Positions 1 through 8,245 of a stretch of DNA of 45,400 nt are shown one piece after another. Origin of the DNA: Gemmobacter lanyuensis (GTDB taxonomy: Bacteria > Pseudomonadota > Alphaproteobacteria > Rhodobacterales > Rhodobacteraceae); assembly GCF_014652355.1 (NCBI RefSeq), contig NZ_BMYQ01000012.1, positions 75,264-120,663 on the forward strand. Reading direction: 5' to 3'. The position numbers were made by a program, and so were the translations under genes. The notes under the pieces were generated by a model. It made no database searches, was not told where the DNA came from, and saw nothing but the letters and a program-made list of their open reading frames with translations. Position 1 is the first letter of the stretch. Each line of letters starts with the position of its first letter.

Positions 1-113
1 TGAAAACCCGGGCCGTTTGCGTTTTTTGACTTGCCCAATTCTGTGATTTCGGCGCGACAACCCTGCCCGATTGCTGCTATTCTTGCCGGAAAAGAACAAC
101 AGGCCATGGAACG

Positions 114-806
114 ATGATCGAAGCAGACCTCCGCGACCGGATTCTGGAGAAACCGGAAGTCATCCTTGAGGACCGCGATCTGATGCGCGCCCTGATCGCC
201 GCTAATGACCGGGCGCTTGGCAGCAATGTGATCGACCTGCGTGGCATCGCGATGGAGCGGCTGGAAAACCGGCTGGAGCGTCTGGAAGACACCCATCGCA
301 CCGTCATTGCCGCGGCCTATGAAAACCTTGCCGGAACCAATCAGGTGCATCGGGCGATCCTGCAGATGCTCGACCCGCTGTCCTTCGAGGAGTTCCTGAA
401 AAGCCTTGCCACCGATGTCGCGCAGACGCTGCGGGTGGATTGCATCCGGCTGGTGCTGGAATCGGTGCAAGAGGCCGATGACCCCGCGCTGCGCCGACTG
501 GGGGATGTGCTGTTCGTGGCCGAACCCGGCTTCATCGCCGATTATGTCAGCGGCGGGCGCAATGTCAGCCTGCGGCCGGTGACGCTGCGCCAGACGATCC
601 CGACCTCGAACATGATCTATGGCGAAACGGCGGGCTGGATCCGGTCTGAGGCGCTGCTGCGGCTGGATTTTGGCAAGGGGCGGCTGCCGGGCCTTCTGGC
701 GATGGGGTCGGAAGACCCCCACCATTTCAAACCCACCCATGGCACCGATCTGCTAGCCTTTTTCGGCGGCACATTTGAGCGGACGATGCGCCGCTGGCTG
801 TCGTGA
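114..806 (+). CDS. DUF484 family protein
   Basis: A 230-residue soluble protein of the DUF484 family, which lies directly upstream of xerC in many proteobacteria. Residues about 1-90 are rich in charged and helical residues and include a predicted helix with the pattern MERLENRLERLEDTHR, probably a short coiled coil. The remainder resembles a GAF-like fold, as is usual for the family, with the typical late segment GLLAMGSEDPHHF before a C-terminal helix. Its last four bases overlap the GTG start of xerC, so the two are almost certainly co-transcribed and translationally coupled. No catalytic residues are evident and the biochemical role is unknown. The family call rests on length, the GSxDPxHF segment and the neighbour. 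Confidence 0.88.
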   Translation: MIEADLRDRILEKPEVILEDRDLMRALIAANDRALGSNVIDLRGIAMERLENRLERLEDTHRTVIAAAYENLAGTNQVHRAILQMLDPLSFEEFLKSLATDVAQTLRVDCIRLVLESVQEADDPALRRLGDVLFVAEPGFIADYVSGGRNVSLRPVTLRQTIPTSNMIYGETAGWIRSEALLRLDFGKGRLPGLLAMGSEDPHHFKPTHGTDLLAFFGGTFERTMRRWLS

Positions 807-1726
807 CGCTGGCCATTTCCCCCGCGGCGCGGGCCGCGCTGGACGAATGGCTGACCCATCTGCGCGCGCTGGACGGCCGGGCCGAAAAAACCATCACCGC
901 CTATGGTGCCGACGTGCGGGGCTGGCTGTCCTTTCTGGCGCATCACCGCGGCGGGACCGAGGGGCTTTCCGGTCTGATCACCGTGCCGATCACCGATCTG
1001 CGCGCCTGGATGGCGCATGAACGCGGGCGGGGTGTTTCGGCGCGGTCGGTGGCGCGGGCGCTGTCGGCGGTCAAGGGCTTTACCGCTTGGCTGGCCGACC
1101 GCCAGGGGGGCGACGCCACGGCCATCCTGTCGGCCCGCGCCCCGCGCTTTCAGAAAAAGCTGCCGCGTCCGCTGACCATCGAAGGTGCGGCCGAAGTGTT
1201 GGAGAGCGTGGGCGATGACGCGCGCGAACCCTGGATCGCCGCGCGCGATACCGCTGTAGTGACGCTGCTTTACGGCTGCGGTTTGCGGATCTCCGAGGCG
1301 CTGGGTCTGACCGGCGCCGACCATCCCCTGCCCGAGGTGCTGCGGATTCGCGGCAAGGGCGGCAAGGAACGGCTGGTGCCGGTGTTGCCCGCCGCCCGCG
1401 CCTCGGTTGCGGCCTATGTCGCGCAATGCCCGTATGACCTGACGCCCGAGGGCGCCTTGTTCCGTGGCACGCGGGGCGGCCCCTTGAACCCGCGCCTCAT
1501 CGCCGCGGCGATGGAGCGGACGCGCAACCGTCTGGGCCTGCCCGCCAGCGCCACGCCCCACGCTCTGCGCCACAGCTTTGCCACGCACCTTCTGGGGGCG
1601 GGCGGCGATCTGCGCGCGATTCAGGAACTTTTGGGCCATGCTTCGCTTTCCACCACCCAAGCCTATACGGGTGTCGATGCCGCGCGATTGATGGAAGTCT
1701 ATGAACGCGCACATCCGCGCGCCTGA
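803..1726 (+). CDS. xerC: Tyrosine site-specific recombinase XerC
   Basis: A tyrosine recombinase that, with XerD, resolves chromosome dimers at dif near the division septum. The N-terminal SAM-like core-binding domain spans about residues 1-105 and the catalytic domain follows. The expected catalytic set is present: Arg162 in YGCGLRISEALGL, a Lys in the GKGGKERLVPV beta-hairpin, the HALRHSFATHLL box (HxxR), His in LGHASLSTTQ, and the nucleophile Tyr288 in AYTGV. At 307 residues it has the usual Xer length. It starts with GTG inside the stop region of the DUF484 gene. That linkage favours XerC over XerD or a phage integrase, and no integron or att features adjoin it. Confidence 0.93.
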   Translation: MTLAISPAARAALDEWLTHLRALDGRAEKTITAYGADVRGWLSFLAHHRGGTEGLSGLITVPITDLRAWMAHERGRGVSARSVARALSAVKGFTAWLADRQGGDATAILSARAPRFQKKLPRPLTIEGAAEVLESVGDDAREPWIAARDTAVVTLLYGCGLRISEALGLTGADHPLPEVLRIRGKGGKERLVPVLPAARASVAAYVAQCPYDLTPEGALFRGTRGGPLNPRLIAAAMERTRNRLGLPASATPHALRHSFATHLLGAGGDLRAIQELLGHASLSTTQAYTGVDAARLMEVYERAHPRA

Positions 1727-2464
1727 ATGGTTGCTTTTCCGGGCCGGATGAAGGATCAAGGCCGCATGTCGATGCGTATCAAGGCTCTTCTCGTTCACCT
1801 TTTCACTGCCACCGGCGCGGTGCTGGCCATGCTTGCCATGCTCGAAGCCGTGGATGGCAAGTGGGATATGATGTTCCTCTGGCTGGTGGTGGCCCTGTTT
1901 GTGGACGGGGTCGATGGCCCGCTGGCCCGCAAATATGACGTCAAGCACAACTGGCCCACCTATGATGGCCAGCTGCTCGACCTCATCATCGACTATCTGA
2001 CCTATGTGTTCATCCCCGCCTTCGCCTTGTTCAAATCGGGGCTGCTGCCGGGCTGGACGGGCTGGATTGCGATTATCGTCATCACCTACGGGTCGGTGGT
2101 CTATTTCGTCGATACGCGGATGAAGACCAAGGACTGGTCCTTTGCGGGCTTCCCGGCCTGCTGGAACATGGTGGTGCTGGTCATGTTCGCGCTGCGGCCT
2201 GAACAATGGGTGATTCTGGCCATTGTGATCGCGCTGACCGTGGCGATGTTCACCAACCTGAAATTCGTCCACCCCACTCGGACGCAGCGCTGGCATGCCG
2301 TGACCCTGCCGATCTCCATCGCCTGGACGGTCTTTGCCGGCTGGGCGGCATGGCTTGATTTCCATCCCGGCAGCTGGGCGCATTGGGGGCTGGTGGCGAC
2401 CTCGCTTTACCTGACCTTCGCGGGCATTGCCCAGCAGATCATTCCAGAGCGCAAAGCCGCCTGA
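1727..2464 (+). CDS. pcs: Phosphatidylcholine synthase
   Basis: An integral membrane CDP-alcohol phosphatidyltransferase that condenses CDP-diacylglycerol with choline to make phosphatidylcholine, the one-step route found in many alphaproteobacteria. It shows the family signature DGxxAR followed by G and two Asp residues (DGPLAR then DGQLLDLIID). About seven or eight hydrophobic segments follow, beginning with LLVHLFTATGAVLAMLAML. The YDVKHNWPTYDGQLLD spacing between the two halves of the motif is longer than in phosphatidylglycerophosphate synthase and fits Pcs. The ATG at 1727 follows the xerC stop immediately. A second start, MSMRIKALL at residue 15 (about 1769), is equally plausible because the first 14 residues are not typical. 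Length is 245 residues, or 231 from the later start. Confidence 0.9.
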   Translation: MVAFPGRMKDQGRMSMRIKALLVHLFTATGAVLAMLAMLEAVDGKWDMMFLWLVVALFVDGVDGPLARKYDVKHNWPTYDGQLLDLIIDYLTYVFIPAFALFKSGLLPGWTGWIAIIVITYGSVVYFVDTRMKTKDWSFAGFPACWNMVVLVMFALRPEQWVILAIVIALTVAMFTNLKFVHPTRTQRWHAVTLPISIAWTVFAGWAAWLDFHPGSWAHWGLVATSLYLTFAGIAQQIIPERKAA

Positions 2465-2468
2465 GGGC

Positions 2469-2485
2469 AGGGGGCAACGCCCCCT
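2469..2485. terminator. GC-rich hairpin between convergent pcs and fucU
   Basis: A perfect 7-bp stem (AGGGGGC / GCCCCCT) with a three-base loop lies between the two convergent stop codons. It has no T-run on either side, so it is a candidate bidirectional transcript end rather than a textbook intrinsic terminator. Confidence 0.45.
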
Positions 2486-2491
2486 TCGGGT

Positions 2492-2929
2492 TCAGAACAC
2501 CACGCCCATCCGCAGGATGAAACAGCCGAACGCGCGGTTTTCCGTCGTGCGGACGACCGCGTATGATTGCGGCGCATGGGCGTAGAAATCCTGCCGCTCG
2601 ATCGACCGGGCCTTCGCGCCTTCGGGCAGGGCCGCGCCGATCACCTCCAAAGCCTCAAGATGCACCGGGTCGGGCGTGTCGCCCGCGCCGTCCCGCTGCA
2701 TCCAGAGCGCGCCGTAATCGGTAAATCCGTCCAGCGGCATCAGCCCGGTGATCAGGCGCAGCGCCTCGACCACATTCAGGCCCGGCAGCTCGACCACGCG
2801 GCCGCTGCGGGTGGGCAAGGCATGGGCCGGGTAGTTGCTGTCTACCACCGCCAGCTCATCGCCATGGCCCATCCGCATCAGCACATCCATCAGATCGGGC
2901 GTGACGCGCGGGTCGATTCCTTTCAGCAT
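2492..2929 (-). CDS. FucU/RbsD family sugar mutarotase
   Basis: A 145-residue protein of the RbsD/FucU family, which interconverts the anomers of fucose, ribose or related sugars after uptake. The N-terminus MLKGIDPRVTPDLMDVLMRMGHGDELAVVDSNYPA carries the conserved MGHGD segment with the catalytic His and the following Asp. The C-terminus ends in the usual aromatic/hydrophobic strand (CFILRMGVVF). FucU is more likely than RbsD because of the LKGIDP start and NYPA motif. It stands alone, with no sugar transporter or kinase next to it, so the substrate cannot be inferred. It converges on pcs and diverges from the gene at 3013. Confidence 0.88.
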   Translation of the reverse strand: MLKGIDPRVTPDLMDVLMRMGHGDELAVVDSNYPAHALPTRSGRVVELPGLNVVEALRLITGLMPLDGFTDYGALWMQRDGAGDTPDPVHLEALEVIGAALPEGAKARSIERQDFYAHAPQSYAVVRTTENRAFGCFILRMGVVF

Positions 2930-3012
2930 TCCATCTCTCCTGCCAGCCGGGGCCGGGTTGAGCGCGGGGGCAAAACCCGGTATGCCCGGCGCAAATTCCA
3001 GAGGAGAAAAGC

Positions 3013-3639
3013 ATGGACACGGCGGCGGTGGAAGCGCTGTTCACGCGTTCGGGGGGGGATTACCTCTTTGCCCGCTGGGGGCGGCCGATCGTGCCGGTGG
3101 TCTTTGGTGTCGATGATGCCACGCTGTCGGTGGTCAAGGGCGCGGTCGAGGCGGTGGTGATGCTGGCCGGGCATCGCATGGCCGAAACCGACCCCGAGCT
3201 GGGCGCCAATCTGATGATCTTCTTCTTCCGCGACTGGGCCGAGCTGCCGCAGGTGCCGAACCTCGACCGGCTGGTGCCGGATCTGGTGCCGCTCTGCGAC
3301 CGGCTGGCGGTGGCCGATGCCAACCAATACCGCATCTTCCGCTTTGACCCGGACGGGGCCGTCAAGGCCGCCTTTGTCTTCATCCGCATGGATCAGGCGC
3401 TCTCGGATGTGCCTGCGGAAACGCTGGCGCTGGTGCAGGCGGTGCAGACCATCCTCCTGTGGTCGGACCGTGCCTTTACCGACCAGTCGCCGCTGGCCAA
3501 GGTGGGGGAAACGGTGATCCTGCGCCCCGACATCGGCGCGCTGATCCGCGCCGCCTATGACCCGATCCTGCCGCCTGTGGCGCGCGATGCAAGCCACGCC
3601 TTGCGCCTTGCCGCCCGCGTGGCCCGCGCAGGGCACTGA
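3013..3639 (+). CDS. Conserved hypothetical protein, 208 residues
   Basis: I do not recognise a named domain. The protein is soluble-looking, acidic and rich in Val, Ala and Asp, with no signal peptide or membrane segment. It has several alternating hydrophobic strands, for example PIVPVVFGVDDATLSVVKGAVEAVV, and a segment NLMIFFFRDWAELPQVPNLDRLVPDL. Translation starts at an ATG preceded by GAGGAG at a good distance. Its stop is separated from the ybgC start by one base, so it is probably the first gene of the ybgC-tol-pal transcription unit. An envelope-linked role is inference from position only. Confidence 0.8.
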   Translation: MDTAAVEALFTRSGGDYLFARWGRPIVPVVFGVDDATLSVVKGAVEAVVMLAGHRMAETDPELGANLMIFFFRDWAELPQVPNLDRLVPDLVPLCDRLAVADANQYRIFRFDPDGAVKAAFVFIRMDQALSDVPAETLALVQAVQTILLWSDRAFTDQSPLAKVGETVILRPDIGALIRAAYDPILPPVARDASHALRLAARVARAGH

Positions 3640-3640
3640 G

Positions 3641-4048
3641 ATGCATCGCCACCCTGTCCGCGTCTATTACGAGGATACCGACCTTGCCGGGATCGTCTAT
3701 TACGCGAATTACCTGAAATTCATCGAACGCGGGCGCAGCGAATGGGTGCGCGCCCGCGGGGTGGATCAGGTGCAGATCAAGGTCGATCTGGGCATCGTCT
3801 TTGCGGTGCGCCGGGTGGTCGCCGATTACCTCAGCCCCGCGCGCTTTGACGATCAGCTGACCGTGACCACCGAACTGCGGGCGCTTGGCGGCGCGCGGAT
3901 CGACCTTTTCCAGCGGGTGCTGCGGGGGGATGATCTGCTGTTCACCGCCGAGGTGACGTTGGTCTGCCTTGGCCCGGAGGGTCGCGCCGCGCGGCTGCCC
4001 GCGGGCGTCAGATCGCGTCTTGAGGGCGATTTGCCGAAAAACGCATGA
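3641..4048 (+). CDS. ybgC: Tol-Pal-associated acyl-CoA thioesterase YbgC
   Basis: A hot-dog-fold acyl-CoA thioesterase of the 4-hydroxybenzoyl-CoA thioesterase class, 135 residues. The signature YYEDTDLAGIVYYANYLKF contains the catalytic Asp and the aromatic/Asn stretch, followed by the helix IERGRSEWVRARG. An in-frame extension is open back to 3557, but it lies inside the preceding gene. The ATG at 3641, one base after that gene's stop, gives the normal family length and motif position. YbgC heads tol-pal operons in many Gram-negative bacteria and may act on acyl groups of phospholipid metabolism. Here it precedes tolQ by 134 bases. Confidence 0.93.
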   Translation: MHRHPVRVYYEDTDLAGIVYYANYLKFIERGRSEWVRARGVDQVQIKVDLGIVFAVRRVVADYLSPARFDDQLTVTTELRALGGARIDLFQRVLRGDDLLFTAEVTLVCLGPEGRAARLPAGVRSRLEGDLPKNA

Positions 4049-4099
4049 CGGCTATGCGTCAGGCGCATGGGCGGCAATCCGCATTCTGACGAGGTTGTG

Positions 4100-4129
4100 T
4101 TGGCAATCCCCCTCAAAACCCGCTAGAAT
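4100..4129 (+). promoter_or_regulatory. Candidate promoter for the tolQ operon
   Basis: TTGGCA (4100-4105) and TAGAAT (4124-4129) are separated by 18 bases in the ybgC-tolQ gap. This would give a 5' leader of about 45 bases before tolQ. It is a match to the housekeeping consensus by eye only. Confidence 0.45.
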
Positions 4130-4182
4130 CACCTGTAATAACGGGGCCGGATAGAGCCTCTGGAACAGAACGAGCAGGCGTA

Positions 4183-4878
4183 ATGAACACGGAAACCCTT
4201 GCGGTGGCGCAGGAGATCGATTTCTCCATGCTCGCCCTTTTTGCACGCGCAACCCTGACGGTGAAGTTCGTCATGATCAGCTTGCTGGTCATGTCCTTCT
4301 GGTCGTGGTCGATCATCATTCGCAAACACCTGATGTTCCGCGCCGCCCGCGCCGAGGCCGAGATCTTTGATCGCGCCTTCTGGTCGGGTGAGCCGCTGGA
4401 TGAGCTGTTTGAAAAGATCGGTCCCACCCCGGAGGGCCAAAGCGAAAAGATCTTTGCCGCCGGCATGATCGAATGGCGCCGCAGCCACCGCGCTGATGGT
4501 GGCCTGATCGCAGGCGCGCAATCGCGGATTGACCGCGCCATGGACGTGGCCATCGCCCGCGAAAGCGAGACGCTGAACAGTGGTCTGTCGTTCCTTGCGA
4601 CCGTGGGGTCGACCTCGCCCTTCATCGGGCTGTTCGGCACGGTCTACGGGATCATGCACGCCTTCACCGAAATCGCCGCGACCAAGAACACCGACCTGGC
4701 CACCGTCGCCCCCGGTATTGCCGAGGCGCTGATGGCCACCGGCATCGGTCTGGTTGCCGCCATCCCGGCCGTGGTCTTCTACAACAAGCTCAACGCCGAC
4801 AGCGAACGCATCCTCGGCGGCTATGAGGCCTTCGCCGACGAATTCGCCACCATCCTTTCTCGCCAGCTGGACGCCTGA
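4183..4878 (+). CDS. tolQ: Tol-Pal system proton-channel subunit TolQ
   Basis: An inner-membrane protein of the TolQ/ExbB/MotA family that forms the pentameric stator energising TolA. At 231 residues it is a standard TolQ. The first membrane span is at about residues 20-45 (TLTVKFVMISLLVMSFWSWSIII), followed by a large cytoplasmic loop. Two C-terminal spans follow, with the family pattern LATVGSTSPFIGLFGTVYGIM and then TGIGLVAAIPAVVFYNK. It starts with ATG four bases before tolR begins after its own stop, so tolQ and tolR are translated from one message. Position before tolR-tolA-tolB-pal separates it from ExbB. Confidence 0.96.
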   Translation: MNTETLAVAQEIDFSMLALFARATLTVKFVMISLLVMSFWSWSIIIRKHLMFRAARAEAEIFDRAFWSGEPLDELFEKIGPTPEGQSEKIFAAGMIEWRRSHRADGGLIAGAQSRIDRAMDVAIARESETLNSGLSFLATVGSTSPFIGLFGTVYGIMHAFTEIAATKNTDLATVAPGIAEALMATGIGLVAAIPAVVFYNKLNADSERILGGYEAFADEFATILSRQLDA

Positions 4879-4881
4879 CCG

Positions 4882-5382
4882 ATGGGGGCCGGGGTCGTCA
4901 AGAAATCGGGCGGGGGCGGGCGCCGCGGGCGCCGTCGTGGCACCTCTGCCGCAATGGGTGACATCAACATCACGCCCTTCGTGGACGTGATGCTGGTGCT
5001 GCTGATCATCTTCATGGTCGCGGCACCGATGCTGACGGTCGGCGTGCCGATCCAGCTGCCGGAAACCGCTGCCGCCAGCCTGCCCACCGAACAGGAAGAG
5101 CCTCTGGCCGTGACTATCGCCGCCGATGGCAAGCTGTTCATCATGAACAGCGAAGTGGCCGAGGGCGAGCTGATCCCGAAACTGGCCGCAATCGCTGCGG
5201 AACGCGCCACCGACAAGGTGTTCCTGCGTGCCGATGGCACGGTTCCTTATGAGCGGGTGGCGCAGGTGATGGGCGCGCTCAATGCCGGGGGCTTCCGCAA
5301 TATCGGTCTGGTGACTGACAGCAACGGCCCGCTGATGGGCGGTGCGGTCGGTGGTGCGGCTGCCGCGCCGAACGAAGGCTGA
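4882..5382 (+). CDS. tolR: Tol-Pal system protein TolR
   Basis: A 166-residue inner-membrane protein of the ExbD/TolR family, with one N-terminal membrane span and a periplasmic domain. The N-terminus is a glycine/arginine-rich cytoplasmic tail. It is followed by MGDINITPFVDVMLVLLIIFMVAAPM, where the Asp of PFVDVMLVLL is the conserved proton-carrying residue. The periplasmic part (about residues 50-150) contains the usual VPIQLPET and VFLRADGTVPYERVAQVMGAL segments. It is three bases downstream of tolQ and ten bases upstream of the preferred tolA start. The C-terminal glycine/alanine tail is ordinary for the order. Confidence 0.95.
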   Translation: MGAGVVKKSGGGGRRGRRRGTSAAMGDINITPFVDVMLVLLIIFMVAAPMLTVGVPIQLPETAAASLPTEQEEPLAVTIAADGKLFIMNSEVAEGELIPKLAAIAAERATDKVFLRADGTVPYERVAQVMGALNAGGFRNIGLVTDSNGPLMGGAVGGAAAAPNEG

Positions 5383-5392
5383 GGCGGCGGCG

Positions 5393-6649
5393 ATGCTGCG
5401 TGACATGGACAGGAGCTTTGTACTCTCGGGGGCGGGACATCTGGTTCTGATCCTCTGGGTACTGTTTGGCGATTTCCTGTTCAGCCCGCCGGAACCCGAA
5501 GAGATGACGGTGACTTCGGTTTCCATGATCTCTTCCGCCGAATTTGACGCCATGATGAGCGGGGCCGCCGCCCCGTCAGAGACGCAGGCGACCGAGGACC
5601 CCGCGGCCGAGGCGCTGCCGGACACCCCGCCGCCGCCGCGCCCCGAACGCCCGGCCGAGCCGGTGACCGAAGAGGTTGCCGCCGCCGAGCCGCCGCCAGC
5701 GCCCGACGCGCCCGCCGAACCCGTGGCCGAGGACATCCCCGAGGCGGATATCGCCCAGCCCTTTGACGTGCCCGAACCCGTGGCCCCGCCGGCCGAACAG
5801 GAACAGCCGGTGGCGGTGCCGCCGACCTCGATCCAGCCGCGGCCGCGGCCCTCTACCCGCGTGGCGCCCACCCCGCAGGACGCCCCGCCCGAGGATGTGC
5901 CCGAGGCCGAGGAAGTCCAGCAGGCGGTGAGCGAGGACGCTCCGCCTGAAGCCCCGGTCGTGGAAGAGACACAAGAGGCAGCCGCCCCCGAGGAAGCCTC
6001 GACCGAGATCGTGACCGAGGCGACCGAGACGGAAGAGGCCCCTGCATTGGCGCCAACCGCCTCGATGCGGCCGAAATCGCGTCCGCGGGCGCCGCAAACG
6101 CCGGTGGAGACCCCGCCCGAAACCGAAACCGCCAGCGCCGCCGAAACGACGACCCCCGCGGAAGACCTGAGCCCCGCCGTCGACCAGCAGGCGACTGAAG
6201 ACGCCGTGGCCGAGGCCCTGGCCGCCGCTGCTGCCGAAAGCAGCACCTCGGACGCCGCGTCTGAAAGCGCCGCTTCGGATAGCCCGGCCTCCTCTTCCTC
6301 GGCCCCCTCCGGGTCGCTTGCGGCCAACGGTCCGCCGATGTCGGCAGGTGAGAAGGATGCGCTGCGGGTGGCGGTCGAACGCTGCTGGAACGTGGCCGCG
6401 CTTTCGACCGAGGCGCAGCGCACCACCGTTTCGGTGCGGGTCAAGCTGGGGGCGGACAAGAAGCCGGTCGCCACGACCATCGAGCTTGCGGAATCCAACG
6501 GATCACCCGCAGCAACCCGGCAGGCCTTTGAAGCGGCGCGCCGTGCGATCCTGCGCTGTGGGGCCAAGGGCTTTCCGCTGCCGGATGAAAAGTTCGACAC
6601 GTGGAAAGACCTGAAGCTGGTGTTTGATTCACGGGGGGTGGGCCTGTAA
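5393..6649 (+). CDS. tolA: Tol-Pal system energy-transducing protein TolA
   Basis: TolA spans the periplasm and links the TolQR motor to TolB and Pal. The protein has about 418 residues. Near its N-terminus is one membrane helix (SGAGHLVLILWVLFGDFLF). A very long proline/glutamate/alanine-rich region replaces the alanine/lysine helix of enteric TolA. The C-terminal globular domain covers about the last 100 residues (MSAGEKDALRVAVERCWN ... CGAKGFPLP) and has two cysteines. The frame is open upstream to 5342 inside tolR. I prefer the ATG at 5393, ten bases after the tolR stop, and the ATG at 5405 is also possible. The low-complexity spacer gives weak homology, so the call relies on topology and operon position. 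Confidence 0.9.
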   Translation: MLRDMDRSFVLSGAGHLVLILWVLFGDFLFSPPEPEEMTVTSVSMISSAEFDAMMSGAAAPSETQATEDPAAEALPDTPPPPRPERPAEPVTEEVAAAEPPPAPDAPAEPVAEDIPEADIAQPFDVPEPVAPPAEQEQPVAVPPTSIQPRPRPSTRVAPTPQDAPPEDVPEAEEVQQAVSEDAPPEAPVVEETQEAAAPEEASTEIVTEATETEEAPALAPTASMRPKSRPRAPQTPVETPPETETASAAETTTPAEDLSPAVDQQATEDAVAEALAAAAAESSTSDAASESAASDSPASSSSAPSGSLAANGPPMSAGEKDALRVAVERCWNVAALSTEAQRTTVSVRVKLGADKKPVATTIELAESNGSPAATRQAFEAARRAILRCGAKGFPLPDEKFDTWKDLKLVFDSRGVGL

Positions 6650-6715
6650 GCCCGGCCTTGGCAGCCCTGTCGCAGAAATGCGACAGGGGCCTGTCACAGA
6701 ATTGCAAGCCGGGCT
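6649..6715 (+). other. Nested stem-loop element in the tolA-tolB gap
   Basis: Directly at the tolA stop codon an outer stem (6649-6660 with 6705-6715, 11 bp with one bulged C) encloses a perfect 10-bp hairpin. The inner arms are CCCTGTCGCA (6665-6674) and TGCGACAGGG (6679-6688), closed by a GAAA tetraloop. The inner left arm is also directly repeated with two mismatches at 6690-6705. There is no T-run, so it looks more like an mRNA-processing, stability or attenuation structure than a simple terminator. Function is inferred. Confidence 0.6.
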
Positions 6716-6817
6716 AAACCGGCGCCAAACCGGGGTTGCGGCCATCCGTCGCCCCTTGATGCAGGAACGGGACGGGCCGGACAGACGTTCGGCCCCAGGA
6801 ACAGGAAAGAGGGTCAG

Positions 6818-8146
6818 ATGAGCCGCCTTCGCCATCTTCTCAGCGCCGCTGCCGTTGCGGTTGCCTTCGTGTCGGGGGTGGGTTTGTCCACCGCGGCGCG
6901 GGCTGAACTTACCATCACGCTGGGCACCCCGGTGATCGAGCCCATGCCCTTCGCGCTGCCCTCCTTCGTGGATGAAGGCGGTGCAGGCGGGATGGCGGGC
7001 GATATCAGCGCCGTGGTCGCGGCTGACCTGATCGGAACGGGCCTGTTTGAGCAGATCCCGCCGAACGCCTATATCCAGCAGGTCACGTCGTTTGATGCGC
7101 CGGTGTCTTATCCCGACTGGCAGGCCATCAATGCCCAGGCGCTGATCACCGGCGCGGTACAGGCAGGCGGCGGTCAGGTTGCCGTCAAATTCTGTCTGCA
7201 TGACGTCTTCGCCAACAACACGCTGGGCGAATGCCTGCAATTCGCGGGCGATGCGGGCAGCTGGCGCCGCGTGGCGCATAAAGTGGCCGATGCCGTCTAT
7301 AGCCGCATCACCGGCGAGACCGGCTATTTCGACAGCCGCGTCGTCTTTGTCGCGGAAAGCGGTCCGAAGAACCAGCGCCAGAAGCGCCTCGCGGTGATGG
7401 ATTACGATGGCGCCAATGTCAGCTACCTGACCGACAGCTCCTCGATCGTGCTGGCACCGCGCTTTTCGCCTGCGGGGGATCGCATCCTCTTCACCTCTTA
7501 CTCCTCGGGCTTCCCGCAGATCTATCTGATGGATGTGGCCAGCCTGCAGATCCGGTCGCTTGGCGAACAGCCCGGCACCATGACCTTCGCGCCCCGCTTT
7601 TCGCCCGATGGCAGCCGCGTGGTCTTCAGCCTGGAACGTGGCGGCAATACCGACATCTACCTGCTCGACATCAACTCGGGCAGCCTGTCGCAGCTGACCA
7701 ATGCGCCTTCGATCGAAACCGCGCCCTCGTTTAGCCCTGATGGCAGCCAGATCGTGTTTGAAAGCGACCGCTCGGGCGGTCAGCAGATCTACATCATGTC
7801 CGCATCGGGCGGCGAGCCGCGCCGTGTTTCGGGCGGGGCAGGGCGCTATGGCACGCCGGTCTGGTCGCCGCGCGGTGACTATATCGCCTTCACCAAGCAA
7901 AATCAGGGCCGCTTCCACATCGGCGTCATGCTGACCGACGGCAGCGAAGAAAAACTGCTGACCTCCTCTTATCTGGATGAAGGCCCGACCTGGGCGCCGA
8001 ACGGCAGGGTGATCATGTTCACTCGCCAACCCCCGGGCGAAGGCAGCCCGCAGCTCTGGACGGTGGATACCACGGGCCGCGTTCTCCGCCCGGTCCAGAC
8101 GGAAACCGCCGCCTCGGATCCGGCCTGGTCACCGCTGCTGCCCTGA
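6818..8146 (+). CDS. tolB: Tol-Pal system periplasmic beta-propeller protein TolB
   Basis: A periplasmic protein of 442 residues that binds Pal and TolA. A Sec signal peptide covers about residues 1-30 ([27 protein letters not shown], cleavage near ARA). An N-terminal alpha/beta domain follows to about residue 165. Five or six WD40-like/TolB blades then run to the end, each with the pattern [27 protein letters not shown] or a close variant ([38 protein letters not shown]). The ATG is preceded by GAGGGTCAG. It is 168 bases after tolA, a larger gap than elsewhere in the cluster and occupied in part by a stem-loop element, so tolB may have separate control. Confidence 0.96.
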   Translation: MSRLRHLLSAAAVAVAFVSGVGLSTAARAELTITLGTPVIEPMPFALPSFVDEGGAGGMAGDISAVVAADLIGTGLFEQIPPNAYIQQVTSFDAPVSYPDWQAINAQALITGAVQAGGGQVAVKFCLHDVFANNTLGECLQFAGDAGSWRRVAHKVADAVYSRITGETGYFDSRVVFVAESGPKNQRQKRLAVMDYDGANVSYLTDSSSIVLAPRFSPAGDRILFTSYSSGFPQIYLMDVASLQIRSLGEQPGTMTFAPRFSPDGSRVVFSLERGGNTDIYLLDINSGSLSQLTNAPSIETAPSFSPDGSQIVFESDRSGGQQIYIMSASGGEPRRVSGGAGRYGTPVWSPRGDYIAFTKQNQGRFHIGVMLTDGSEEKLLTSSYLDEGPTWAPNGRVIMFTRQPPGEGSPQLWTVDTTGRVLRPVQTETAASDPAWSPLLP

Positions 8147-8157
8147 GCGTGAATTCA

Positions 8158-8184
8158 TGCGCCGCCGATTCCCCCGGCGGCGCA
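8158..8184 (+). terminator. Hairpin in the tolB-pal gap
   Basis: A perfect 10-bp stem (TGCGCCGCCG / CGGCGGCGCA) with a seven-base loop begins 11 bases after the tolB stop. There is no T-run. It may act as an attenuator or 3' stabiliser that lets pal be expressed differently from tolB. Confidence 0.45.
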
Positions 8185-8245
8185 AAGCTGCTAGACATAG
8201 ACGAACATCCGGGCCCGATCGGCCACAAGGAAGAAGGAAAACACC

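Noticed and set aside
803-1726. Integron or prophage integrase
   Set aside because: The gene has Xer length and is coupled to DUF484; no att repeats, cassettes or phage genes are nearby.
617-2383. Very long open frame on the minus strand opposite DUF484, xerC and pcs
   Set aside because: It is a GC-skew shadow: no recognisable domain, His/Arg/Gln-rich composition, and it lies antisense to three clearly conserved genes.
5342-5392. Upstream start of TolA inside tolR
   Set aside because: The extra 17 residues overlap tolR and would precede the short cytoplasmic tail with arginine-rich sequence; the ATG at 5393 right after the tolR stop fits better.
4129-6600. Long minus-strand frame opposite tolQRA
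   Set aside because: It is antisense to tolA's proline/glutamate-rich spacer, giving a low-complexity Ser/Ala product. No ribosome-binding site or domain.
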